DNA of 37,767 bases from Vermiphilus sp. Its GTDB lineage: Bacteria > Ratteibacteria > UBA8468 > B48-G9 > DTJG01. The position numbers were made by a program, and so were the translations under genes. The notes beneath the pieces were generated by a model, which saw only the letters and a list, made by a program, of their open reading frames with translations, was not told the DNA's origin and searched no databases. Below, piece after piece: positions 1 through 7,190 of the stretch; position 1 is the stretch's first letter, and every line of letters begins with the position of its first letter. The DNA is taken from NCBI GenBank assembly GCA_020722805.1, contig DYKA01000006.1, positions 1 to 37,767 on the forward strand, given 5' to 3'.

Positions 1-45
1 CTACCGGTGAAAATTGGAAAAACTCTTCTGAAGGTTGTAGAATAA
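1..45 (+). CDS. C-terminal end of an unidentified upstream gene (partial)
   Basis: Frame 1 reads LPVKIGKTLLKVVE and then TAA, ending 6 bases before the aroE start. The tight spacing fits the operon style of this genome, so it is probably the tail of the gene upstream of aroE. Fourteen residues are too few to name a family. It could also be a chance open frame. Confidence 0.35.
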   Translation, partial: LPVKIGKTLLKVVE

Positions 46-51
46 ATTATT

Positions 52-918
52 ATGAAGAAAATACAGATAACTGGCGAGACAACGCTCACGGGTGTTTTTG
101 GATGGCCTGTCAAGCATTCTCTTTCTCCTGTTTTTCAGAATGCTGCATTTCGGCATTCCGGATTCAACTGGGTTTACATCCCTTTTGAAGTGAGTCCTGA
201 AAACCTGGGAAGGGCAATTGAGGCGATAAGAGTTTTTTCAATAAAAGGAATAAACATTACAATCCCCCACAAAAAAGAGGTACTTAGATACATTGACATT
301 TTTGATGACGAAGTGAAACTTCTTGGAGTTGCAAATACAATCGTAAACACGAATGGCATTCTGAAGGGTTATACAACCGATGGGATTGGTTTTCTGCGTT
401 CTCTAAAAGAGGAGGGCGGGTTTGACCCCGAGCACAAGAATGTCTTTTTGTTTGGGGCAGGCGGCTCTGGATTTGCCATTTCCGGAACTCTTGTGAGGGC
501 AGGAATATCAAGTCTTATCATCTGCAATCGCACCCATGAAAAGGCGATTATGCTGAAAAATCATCTGAAAGAACACTTTGGTTTTGAGAATACTGAGGTT
601 GTTCAGTTCCACGATAGAAACCGTTCCTCTCTGTGGAAGGATATTGACCTTGTTGTCAATACGACTTCTGTCGGAATGAAAGATGACGATATAATTCTGA
701 CAGAAGAGAACAATCTCAATGAGGACATGTTTGTGTATGACATTGTTTATAACAGAAAAACCAATCTCATAAAATCGGCTGCAAGAAATGGGATAAGATG
801 TCTTGATGGACTTTCAATGCTTATCTTCCAGGGAGCAGTTTCATTCACTCTATGGACCGGCATTGATGCCCCTGTTGATGTAATGAGAAAGTCATTGATT
901 GAATACAGAAAAATGTAA
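52..918 (+). CDS. aroE: Shikimate dehydrogenase (NADP+)
   Basis: AroE reduces 3-dehydroshikimate to shikimate with NADPH in the cytoplasm. The 288-residue length is normal. The N-terminal substrate domain shows GWPVKHSLSP and INITIPHKKEV with the catalytic Lys, followed by GVANTIV and TTDGIGF with the catalytic Asp. The nucleotide-binding domain has FGAGGSGFA (residues about 129-137) and CNRT, which is the NADP-preferring type. VVNTTSVGM, VYDIVY and the C-terminal GLSMLIFQGAVSF are also family signatures. No clear Shine-Dalgarno stands before the ATG; the preceding gene ends 6 bases upstream, so translational coupling is likely. The aroK homologue follows after 20 bases. All key residues look intact. 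Confidence 0.95.
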   Translation: MKKIQITGETTLTGVFGWPVKHSLSPVFQNAAFRHSGFNWVYIPFEVSPENLGRAIEAIRVFSIKGINITIPHKKEVLRYIDIFDDEVKLLGVANTIVNTNGILKGYTTDGIGFLRSLKEEGGFDPEHKNVFLFGAGGSGFAISGTLVRAGISSLIICNRTHEKAIMLKNHLKEHFGFENTEVVQFHDRNRSSLWKDIDLVVNTTSVGMKDDDIILTEENNLNEDMFVYDIVYNRKTNLIKSAARNGIRCLDGLSMLIFQGAVSFTLWTGIDAPVDVMRKSLIEYRKM

Positions 919-938
919 GCAAAGAATGGGAGAAGGTA

Positions 939-1442
939 TTGAAGATTATTCTTGCAGGGTTCAACGGCACATGGAGAAAAGAAGCAGGTCTTATTCTTTC
1001 AATGCGACTTGGAAGAAGATTTTTTGATATTGAACAGATTATTGAAGAAAGAGAAAAAGACAGGACTGCCCATATTGCTCAGGTTAAAGGTGTTGACTAT
1101 CTTAAGAATCTTGAGAATCAAATAGTGGAAGAAATTGCATCATACCAGGAGTGTATAATATCCGTTGGACCGGATGTTCTTTCTGATGAAAAAAACCGAA
1201 AAAAACTTAAGTCTGATGGTATTATTATCTGGTTTACTGCGGAACCATCAATTATCCTGCTTCGTCTGTACCCGGGCAGGGAGAGCAAAACCCTGTTGAA
1301 AAAACAGAATGCACTGGTTCAGATCAGGCAAATGCTTAAGGAACATGATTTTTCAGAATTTGCTGATAGAATTATTGATACCTCTTCTCTTACTTCTGAA
1401 GAATCCGCTGACAGTGTTCAAAAATTGTTAGCATCCTTTTAG
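939..1442 (+). CDS. aroK: Degenerate shikimate kinase homologue
   Basis: The fold and position are those of shikimate kinase (ATP + shikimate to shikimate-3-phosphate): 167 residues, a GF.G..........RLGR.FFD.E..IEE start, and a C-terminal LIDTSSLTSEES-type end. The catalytic motifs are altered throughout. The Walker A GFMGxGK(S/T) reads GFNGTWRK (residues 7-14), so Gly-Lys-Thr is Trp-Arg-Lys. The DxD-type motif is FDIE (D30, E32), the shikimate-binding Arg of FRxxE is Lys56, and the GGG loop reads VGP (76-78). The lid RP is KT. Start is TTG at 939 with GGGAG at 928-932. The 3' end overlaps convergent aroC by 15 bases. The frame is open and not decayed, so it is translated, but kinase activity is doubtful. 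An active kinase may be encoded elsewhere. Confidence 0.75.
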   Translation: MKIILAGFNGTWRKEAGLILSMRLGRRFFDIEQIIEEREKDRTAHIAQVKGVDYLKNLENQIVEEIASYQECIISVGPDVLSDEKNRKKLKSDGIIIWFTAEPSIILLRLYPGRESKTLLKKQNALVQIRQMLKEHDFSEFADRIIDTSSLTSEESADSVQKLLASF

Positions 1443-2582
1443 TCGCATCCACTTTTTATCAAGTTTCGCAAGGGCATCATAGGCGCGCGCCATATATAAA
1501 GCATCAAGTATTGCACATGCCATCATTGCTTCGGCCACAGCGTAAATTCTACCGAGCAGAGTAGGGTCTCTGCGCGTGATTGGTTTGAGTGTTTCCTCTT
1601 TCATTGTTCTCATATTGATTGATATTTGTTCTATGGAGATTGTCGGTGTCGGTTTTACGGCAATTCTTACAACAATATCCTCTCCATTTGTTATTCCACC
1701 AAGTATCCCCCCTGCATTGTTTGTTCTGAACCTGACTTTGCCATCAGGGGTCATATACGGCTGGTCATTGTTTTCCGAGCCCTTCATTTTTCCCACGCCA
1801 AATCCTGCCCCAAATTCAATTCCTTTCACGGCGCCTATGCTGCAAAGAGCGTGCGCAATCAGGGCGTTTATTTTATCAAATACCGGTTCCCCGAGTCCTG
1901 GCGGAACATTGTGAGCAATTATTTCAATAATGCCGCCTGCTGTATCTCCTTGATTTTTTATTTCAAGGATTTTTTCTTCCATTTTCTCTGCAGCCGCAAG
2001 GTCAGGGCAGTTTATTTCATTCTTTCTGTAGTTGTTCTTTATTTCCTCAAAACTCATCTCTTTGCATCTGATGCCCATGCACTCTTTTGTGTATGCGAGA
2101 ATCTCTATTCCCTCTCTTGCCAGTATAAACTTAGCCACTGCACCGCCGGCCACCCTTGCAACTGTTTCCCTTCCTGATGCCCTGCCGGCACCACACCAGT
2201 CCTGATATTCTCCGTATTTTAGAAAAAATGAATATGTGGCGTGTCCTGGTCTGAAAATGTCCCTGTATGAGCGATACTGTTCAACATGCACTTTTTTTGT
2301 ATCAACGTTGTATATAATTATTCCCAGAGGTGCGCCTGTTGTAAGTCCGTCCTGACCGATGCCTGCAAAGATTTCACACTGGTCAGTTTCTTTTCTCGGA
2401 CTGTTAAATTTTCCGATACCCGGTCTTCTCTTATCCAGTTCCTTCTGTATAACATCTCTTGTTATTCTAAGCCCGGGCGGAACCCCGTCAACAATCACTG
2501 CGAGTCCTGAGCCCCTGCCTTTTCCATAAGATTCTCCGCATGTTGTTATTCTGAATATTCTTCCAAAGGTGTTGCCAAGCAT
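1428..2582 (-). CDS. aroC: Chorismate synthase with altered active site
   Basis: AroC converts 5-enolpyruvylshikimate-3-phosphate to chorismate and needs reduced FMN. At 384 residues it is the usual length. Conserved blocks are visible: the N-terminal TFGRIFRITTCGES, KRRPGIGKFNSPRKETD, RPGH, GAGRASGRETVARVAGGAVAK (split here as GAGRASGRET and VARVAGGAVAK), FGAGF, NNAGGILGGITNGEDIV and KPTPTIS. Three signature positions differ. The first catalytic His of GESHG is Tyr19 (GESYG, codon TAT). The Asp of RPGHAD is Thr116, although His114 is kept. The His of RHDP near the C-terminus is Arg338 (RRDP). The gene follows aroA by 12 bases on the same strand and surely shares its promoter. Family assignment is secure; catalytic competence is not. 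Confidence 0.92.
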   Translation of the reverse strand: MLGNTFGRIFRITTCGESYGKGRGSGLAVIVDGVPPGLRITRDVIQKELDKRRPGIGKFNSPRKETDQCEIFAGIGQDGLTTGAPLGIIIYNVDTKKVHVEQYRSYRDIFRPGHATYSFFLKYGEYQDWCGAGRASGRETVARVAGGAVAKFILAREGIEILAYTKECMGIRCKEMSFEEIKNNYRKNEINCPDLAAAEKMEEKILEIKNQGDTAGGIIEIIAHNVPPGLGEPVFDKINALIAHALCSIGAVKGIEFGAGFGVGKMKGSENNDQPYMTPDGKVRFRTNNAGGILGGITNGEDIVVRIAVKPTPTISIEQISINMRTMKEETLKPITRRDPTLLGRIYAVAEAMMACAILDALYMARAYDALAKLDKKWMRLKGC

Positions 2583-2594
2583 AAATCCTCCATG

Positions 2595-3875
2595 TTAATC
2601 ATCAATGGTTTTTATATCTGCTCCAAGATTTCTCATCATTTCCGAAAATTCTGGAAATGTTACTGATACTGACTCTGCAGTGGTTATTGCTGTTTCACCG
2701 TCAGCGATGAGCCCCGCAAGCACCAGAGCCATTACTACCCTGTGGTCTTTATGTCCATTAACAAGCGTGCCTTTCAGATTACTCTTGCGGATTATAAGGC
2801 CATCTTCCATTTCTTCTATTTCTGCGCCCATCTTTGACAGTTCCTCTGCCATCACCCTGATCCGGTCGGTTTCCTTGATGCGTGCCTGAGGAACATTTGC
2901 AAGGACCGTTGTTCCTTCGGCTGCGCATCCAAGAACAGCAAGAGCAGGAAGTGCATCAGGGGTTTCATTAAGATCAATTTCCATACATTTAAGGGAATCT
3001 CCCTTTACTGTTATCCCATCAGGGTTACTGGCAATAGTTGCACCTGCATTTTTTAAATACTCAATAATTTTCTTGTCTCCCTGAACATCATTTATGTCAA
3101 GTCCCTTTATAAGAACCTCAGACCCTGTGATGGCAGCTGCCACAAGAGGAAAGGTTGCTGAACTCCAGTCGCCGGGAATCTGTTTTTCAAATGGTCCGAA
3201 TGACTGATTCCCATAAACAATGAAATGCGAAAGGTCTTCTTTCTTCTCATAACGAATATTCTGTTCATCAAGCCACTTCAAGGTCATTTCCACGTATGGT
3301 TTTTCATGAAGGTCGGTCACATAAATTTCAGTATCATTATCAGCAAGCGGAGTGGATATTAGGAGGGATGATAAAAATTGCGAACTTATGCCGTTCACAG
3401 TGGTTTTCCCGCCTTTTATTCTGCCTTTAATTCTGACAGGCGGTTTTCCATTCCCATTTATTGACATTGCCTGTGCACCAAGATTTCTTAGTGCTGAAAG
3501 AAGTGGCTCAACAGGCCTGCTTCTTAAAGAATCATCTCCATCAAGTATTGCTTCAAAATTTCCAAGAGACACGATACCGCAGACAAGATTGAAAGAGGTT
3601 CCCGAGTTTCTCAAGTCAAGGGGTTTTTCAGGATTTTCGGGATTGCCGGAAAAGCCATTCACAATCCAGCAGTCATTTTCTATAGAAATTTTCGCGCCAA
3701 GATTACTGCAGGCATTTACAGCTGCCATTGTATCATCGGATTTCAGTGGCCTGAGAATCTTTGACCGTCCTCCTGCAAGAGATGCAATGACAACCGCTCT
3801 GATTGTGTGCGACTTACTTGCCGGTATAACTGCTGTTCCATTCAAGGATTTTGTTTTTCTGACTATAAATTTCAT
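2595..3875 (-). CDS. aroA: EPSP synthase (3-phosphoshikimate 1-carboxyvinyltransferase)
   Basis: AroA joins phosphoenolpyruvate to shikimate-3-phosphate. The 426-residue product shows IPASKSHTIRAVV (Lys, Ser and Arg of the substrate site), SLRSRPVEPLL with the PEP-binding Arg, GISSQFLSSLL, GDWSSATFPLVAAA, TPDALPALAVL with the catalytic Asp, KETDRI and NGHKDHRVVMA. One oddity: the NAGTxxR loop reads NSGTSFN, so the usual Arg is Asn. The open frame extends to an ATG at 3905, but that ATG lies inside the -10 box (TAGAAT) of the only good upstream promoter. The ATG at 3875 (MKFIVRKTKS) is therefore the likely start. First gene of an aroA-aroC operon. Confidence 0.93.
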   Translation of the reverse strand: MKFIVRKTKSLNGTAVIPASKSHTIRAVVIASLAGGRSKILRPLKSDDTMAAVNACSNLGAKISIENDCWIVNGFSGNPENPEKPLDLRNSGTSFNLVCGIVSLGNFEAILDGDDSLRSRPVEPLLSALRNLGAQAMSINGNGKPPVRIKGRIKGGKTTVNGISSQFLSSLLISTPLADNDTEIYVTDLHEKPYVEMTLKWLDEQNIRYEKKEDLSHFIVYGNQSFGPFEKQIPGDWSSATFPLVAAAITGSEVLIKGLDINDVQGDKKIIEYLKNAGATIASNPDGITVKGDSLKCMEIDLNETPDALPALAVLGCAAEGTTVLANVPQARIKETDRIRVMAEELSKMGAEIEEMEDGLIIRKSNLKGTLVNGHKDHRVVMALVLAGLIADGETAITTAESVSVTFPEFSEMMRNLGADIKTIDD

Positions 3876-3895
3876 CGGTATTGAATCTTTATTAT

Positions 3896-3924
3896 ATTCT
3901 ACCATTATTCGCAGCGAAGTTCAA
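3896..3924 (-). promoter_or_regulatory. Putative sigma-70 promoter of aroA-aroC
   Basis: On the minus strand TTGAAC (3924-3919) and TAGAAT (3901-3896) are separated by exactly 17 bases. Transcription would start near 3889, downstream of the ATG at 3905, which argues for the aroA start at 3875. It diverges from the aroB promoter, and the two do not overlap. Confidence 0.55.
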
Positions 3925-3947
3925 TAAGACATTGCGGTTTATGCAAG

Positions 3948-3976
3948 ATGACACCTCAAAAATCAGGTGTTATAAT
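3948..3976 (+). promoter_or_regulatory. Putative aroB promoter with an operator-like inverted repeat in the spacer
   Basis: ATGACA (3948-3953) and TATAAT (3971-3976) are 17 bases apart. The spacer and -35 edge carry a perfect 6-bp inverted repeat, ACACCT (3951-3956) and AGGTGT (3965-3970), with another AGGTGT at 3981-3986 near the expected +1. This placement suits a repressor site controlling the aroB-pheA-aroF operon, for example by aromatic supply. The regulator is not known. Confidence 0.55.
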
Positions 3977-4013
3977 AAAAAGGTGTCTGATAAATTTTCA
4001 CTGCCGAAAGAAT

Positions 4014-5078
4014 ATGAAAAAAATAACAATAGAACTCAAGCAGAAGAAGTATCCTGTTTATCTGGGATATCCTGTTTCCAGGATTGGAAAATTATTTGAC
4101 AGGCATTCCTGCGGGAAGAGGATTCTTGTGATTACTGATGAAAATGTCAGCCGGCTTTATTCAGAAACAATATGCAAGTCCCTTGCTCATTGTGGTAAAA
4201 GGGTGAAACTTGCAGTAATAAAACCAGGTGAGCAGTCAAAAACAATCAGGACAGCTTACAATCTGATTAAGGAATGTTCTCTCTCTGGAATGGATAGATC
4301 AGATACTATTGTGGCGCTCGGAGGCGGGGTTGTTTGTGATCTTGCCGGATTTGTTGCTTCAATCTATTTAAGAGGAATAGGACTTGTGTCTATACCGACA
4401 TCCCTTCTTGCCCAGGTGGATGCCTCTGTTGGTGGCAAGACGGCCGTAAATCTGCCATGGGGCAAGAACCTTATTGGGTCATTCTATCAGCCATGCTTTG
4501 TTGTGATGGATTTTTCAACGCTTGATACTCTCCCTGCGAGGGAAATAGCACAGGGAATGGCTGAAGTGATTAAGTGCGCGGTTATCAGAAGCAGGAAGTT
4601 GTTTAATCTTCTCTGTGATGTCCACCCTTCAGAGATTGAAAAACACATCAGCACAATTGTTCATGAGTGCATAATGATAAAAAAAAGTGTTGTGGAGGCA
4701 GACGAACAGGAAAAGAAAGGAATCCGCGAGATTTTGAATTTTGGGCATACGATTGGACACGCCATAGAAATCAACAGCAGAAACCTGAATCATGGGGAAT
4801 GTGTATCACTGGGTATGATAGCAGAAACATTTCTTTCCATGACAAGGGGATACTGTTCGGAGACCCTTTTTAAAAATGTAAAAGAACTGGTAAAAAAGTT
4901 TTCACTGCCTTCTAAGACGAATGTCAATGCGAAAAAAGTGGCAGATGCTCTGGTATATGATAAGAAGACAAAAATGGGTAGAATCAGGTTTGTTTTGCCT
5001 TTAAGGATAGGGTCAGTGAAAACAGGTGTTGAAATTTCACCTGAAGAAGTAATATCAACATGGGAGAAATGGCAATGA
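4014..5078 (+). CDS. aroB: 3-dehydroquinate synthase
   Basis: AroB cyclises DAHP to 3-dehydroquinate using NAD+ and a divalent metal. From the chosen start the protein has 354 residues, the usual length. Visible motifs are ALGGGVVCDLAGF, IPTSLLAQVDASVGGKTAVN, GKNLIGSFYQP, EIAQGMAEVIKCAVI (metal Glu), NFGHTIGHAIE and HGECVSLGM (metal His residues), and YDKKTKMGRIRFVLP. All active-site blocks look standard. The open frame reaches an ATG at 3948, but that codon is the -35 box of the promoter, so ATG 4014 (MKKITIELKQ) is preferred; its ribosome binding site is weak (GAAAG). The stop overlaps the pheA start by ATGA. Confidence 0.95.
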   Translation: MKKITIELKQKKYPVYLGYPVSRIGKLFDRHSCGKRILVITDENVSRLYSETICKSLAHCGKRVKLAVIKPGEQSKTIRTAYNLIKECSLSGMDRSDTIVALGGGVVCDLAGFVASIYLRGIGLVSIPTSLLAQVDASVGGKTAVNLPWGKNLIGSFYQPCFVVMDFSTLDTLPAREIAQGMAEVIKCAVIRSRKLFNLLCDVHPSEIEKHISTIVHECIMIKKSVVEADEQEKKGIREILNFGHTIGHAIEINSRNLNHGECVSLGMIAETFLSMTRGYCSETLFKNVKELVKKFSLPSKTNVNAKKVADALVYDKKTKMGRIRFVLPLRIGSVKTGVEISPEEVISTWEKWQ

Positions 5079-6151
5079 GGAAGAACAATCTTGATGATTT
5101 GAGAACAGAGATTGATCAACTTGACAGGAAACTGATTCAATTATTGAATCAGAGAGCAAGGATTGTGGAACAGATAAATGAAGTGAAAAAGAACTTCAGA
5201 CTTCCGAAGTTTGACCCTACCAGAGAAAAAAAGATTATTGAGAAACTTCAAGAAGTCAACAGCGGCCCACTCTCAAAGCAGGACATAGAAATAATTATGA
5301 ATGCAATCTTTAAGGTCTGCAGGTCGTTTGGAAGACCTCTGAGAATTGCCTATTTTGGTCCTGCCGGGACCTTTACACATCAAGCGTCATTGCATCAGTT
5401 CGGCGAGAAAAATGATTATGTTCCATGCAGAACAATTGAAGATGTATTCAGGGAGGTGGAAAAAAACAGGGCTGATTATGGGGTTGTGCCTGTTGAAAAT
5501 TCAACTGAAGGGGTGGTTACCCATACTCTTGATATGTTTATTGATTGCGAACTGATAATTACTGCAGAAATAATCCTTGAGATTCACCACTTTCTGCTTT
5601 CCAGAGAAACCAGACTGGACAGGATAAAAAAGGTGTATTCTCACGCTCAGGCATTTGCACAGTGCCAGCGCTGGCTTGAGGATAATATCAGGAACGTCTC
5701 ACTTATTGAAACAGAAAGCACTGCCTATGCTGTTGACCTTGCGAGAAGAGAATCCTGTTCTGCTGCAATTGGTTCAGAAGTTGCTGCTGAGATTTACGGT
5801 ATGAACATACTTGCTTCAAACATTGAAGATTTTAAGGAAAATATCACAAGATTTCTTGTAATCGGAGCGAATGAGGCAAAGCCGAGCGGCGATGATAAGA
5901 CATCCATTATGTTTTCCATAAAAGACCGTGTTGGAGCACTTCATGATATGCTTGTTCCTTTTAAGAAATATAACATAAATCTGACACGAATTGAATCAAG
6001 GCCGACAAAGAAAAAGGCATGGGAATACATATTCTTTGTTGATTTTCTCGGACATAAAGATGACAGAGATGTTAAAACAGCACTCAGAATGCTTGAAAAA
6101 AATTGTGTATTTCTTAAGATACTTGGCTCTTATCCAAGAGGAGGTGGATGA
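5075..6151 (+). CDS. pheA: Bifunctional chorismate mutase / prephenate dehydratase (P-protein)
   Basis: The enzyme takes chorismate through prephenate to phenylpyruvate. Order of domains in 358 residues: an AroQ chorismate mutase (about 1-85: LRTEIDQLDRKLIQLLNQR, then FDPTREKKI), a prephenate dehydratase domain (about 90-270: AYFGPAGTFTHQA, VPVENSTEGVV, SHAQAFAQC, GSEVAAEIYG and the catalytic TRF), and a C-terminal ACT domain (about 280-355: SIKDRVGALHDML and the Phe-binding ESRP). Feedback inhibition by phenylalanine is expected from the ACT motifs. ATG 5075 forms an ATGA overlap with aroB and has GGGAG 8 bases upstream; an in-frame ATG at 5060 lacks this. The stop again overlaps aroF by ATGA. 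Confidence 0.96.
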   Translation: MRKNNLDDLRTEIDQLDRKLIQLLNQRARIVEQINEVKKNFRLPKFDPTREKKIIEKLQEVNSGPLSKQDIEIIMNAIFKVCRSFGRPLRIAYFGPAGTFTHQASLHQFGEKNDYVPCRTIEDVFREVEKNRADYGVVPVENSTEGVVTHTLDMFIDCELIITAEIILEIHHFLLSRETRLDRIKKVYSHAQAFAQCQRWLEDNIRNVSLIETESTAYAVDLARRESCSAAIGSEVAAEIYGMNILASNIEDFKENITRFLVIGANEAKPSGDDKTSIMFSIKDRVGALHDMLVPFKKYNINLTRIESRPTKKKAWEYIFFVDFLGHKDDRDVKTALRMLEKNCVFLKILGSYPRGGG

Positions 6152-7179
6152 TGGCAGACCTTATTATAATGGATGGAAGATGTCCCGAAGAAAACATCAA
6201 CGCTGTTATAGATAAGATCAAATCTCTGGGTTTTGATGTTAGTCTCAGCAGGGGTAGCGAAAAAATAATAGTGGGTATAATTGGAGATACCCGTGGCTTG
6301 TCTGAGGAAACATTTGTGTCCCTTCCCGGAGTTATAGATGTCATAAGTATTCTCAAGGACTACAAACTTGTAACAAGAGAATTTCATCCGGTTGATACCC
6401 GGATATGTGCTGGCAGTGCTATTATTGACGGTAAACATTTTGTTATAGCTGCAGGTCCCTGTTCTGTTGAGAGTCACGAGCAGATGCTTAAGACAGCAAT
6501 TCTTGTAAGGGACTGCGGCGGAAAAATTTTGAGGGGTGGCGCATATAAGCCGAGAACATCACCTTACAGTTTTGTCGGGCTGGGGAAAGAAGGTCTTGCG
6601 ATATTAAGGGATGTGAAAATGGAAACCGGGCTTCCTGTTATAACTGAGGTTCTTGCTCCTGAAGAGGTGGAAATTGTTGGTGAGGTTGCGGATATACTTC
6701 AGATTGGCGCAAGAAATATGTATAACTACCGGCTTTTAGAAAGGGTTGGAAGAGTCTCACTGCCTGTAATGCTCAAAAGAGGGTTTCAGGCGACAATAAG
6801 TGAATTTCTCAGCTGTGCGGAATATATACTGAAAGGTGGAAATAATCAGGTTATTCTCTGCGAGAGGGGCATAAGAACATTTGATTCACAATTTGTAAGA
6901 AACTGTCTTGATTTGAGTGCAGTGCCTGTTCTTAAAAAGGAAAGCCATCTTCCTGTTTTTGTTGACCCAAGTCATGGCACAGGAAAAAGAGACCTTGTTA
7001 TTCCCATGTCAAGGGCAGCAGTTGCAGCAGGCGCGGACGGACTTATGGTTGAGGTCCATCCAAGACCTGATGTGGCATTGTCAGACGGGTTCCAGTCCCT
7101 CACATTTGACCTGTTTGAAAAACTTGTGAAGGAGATAGCACCTTTTGTTCAGATTATGGGTAGAACCATTCAGGATTAG
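6148..7179 (+). CDS. aroF: DAHP synthase, type I-beta, with N-terminal regulatory domain
   Basis: It condenses phosphoenolpyruvate and erythrose-4-phosphate to DAHP, the first step of the shikimate pathway. Residues 1 to about 75 form a ferredoxin-like regulatory domain as in the Thermotoga maritima enzyme, which is a feedback target in that family. The barrel follows: AAGPCSVES, LRGGAYKPRTSPYSF, LQIGARNMYNY, MLKRGF, CERGIRTF, FVDPSHGTGKRD and VEVHPRPDVALSDG with metal and substrate residues in place. Length 343 residues is normal for this subtype. The start shares ATGA with the pheA stop, and AGGAGG inside the pheA 3' end is its ribosome binding site. Third gene of aroB-pheA-aroF. Confidence 0.95.
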   Translation: MMADLIIMDGRCPEENINAVIDKIKSLGFDVSLSRGSEKIIVGIIGDTRGLSEETFVSLPGVIDVISILKDYKLVTREFHPVDTRICAGSAIIDGKHFVIAAGPCSVESHEQMLKTAILVRDCGGKILRGGAYKPRTSPYSFVGLGKEGLAILRDVKMETGLPVITEVLAPEEVEIVGEVADILQIGARNMYNYRLLERVGRVSLPVMLKRGFQATISEFLSCAEYILKGGNNQVILCERGIRTFDSQFVRNCLDLSAVPVLKKESHLPVFVDPSHGTGKRDLVIPMSRAAVAAGADGLMVEVHPRPDVALSDGFQSLTFDLFEKLVKEIAPFVQIMGRTIQD

Positions 7180-7190
7180 CGGATTTTCCT

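Noticed and set aside
3948-4013. Upstream ATG of aroB at 3948
   Set aside because: The codon is part of the -35 hexamer, and the added residues do not resemble AroB.
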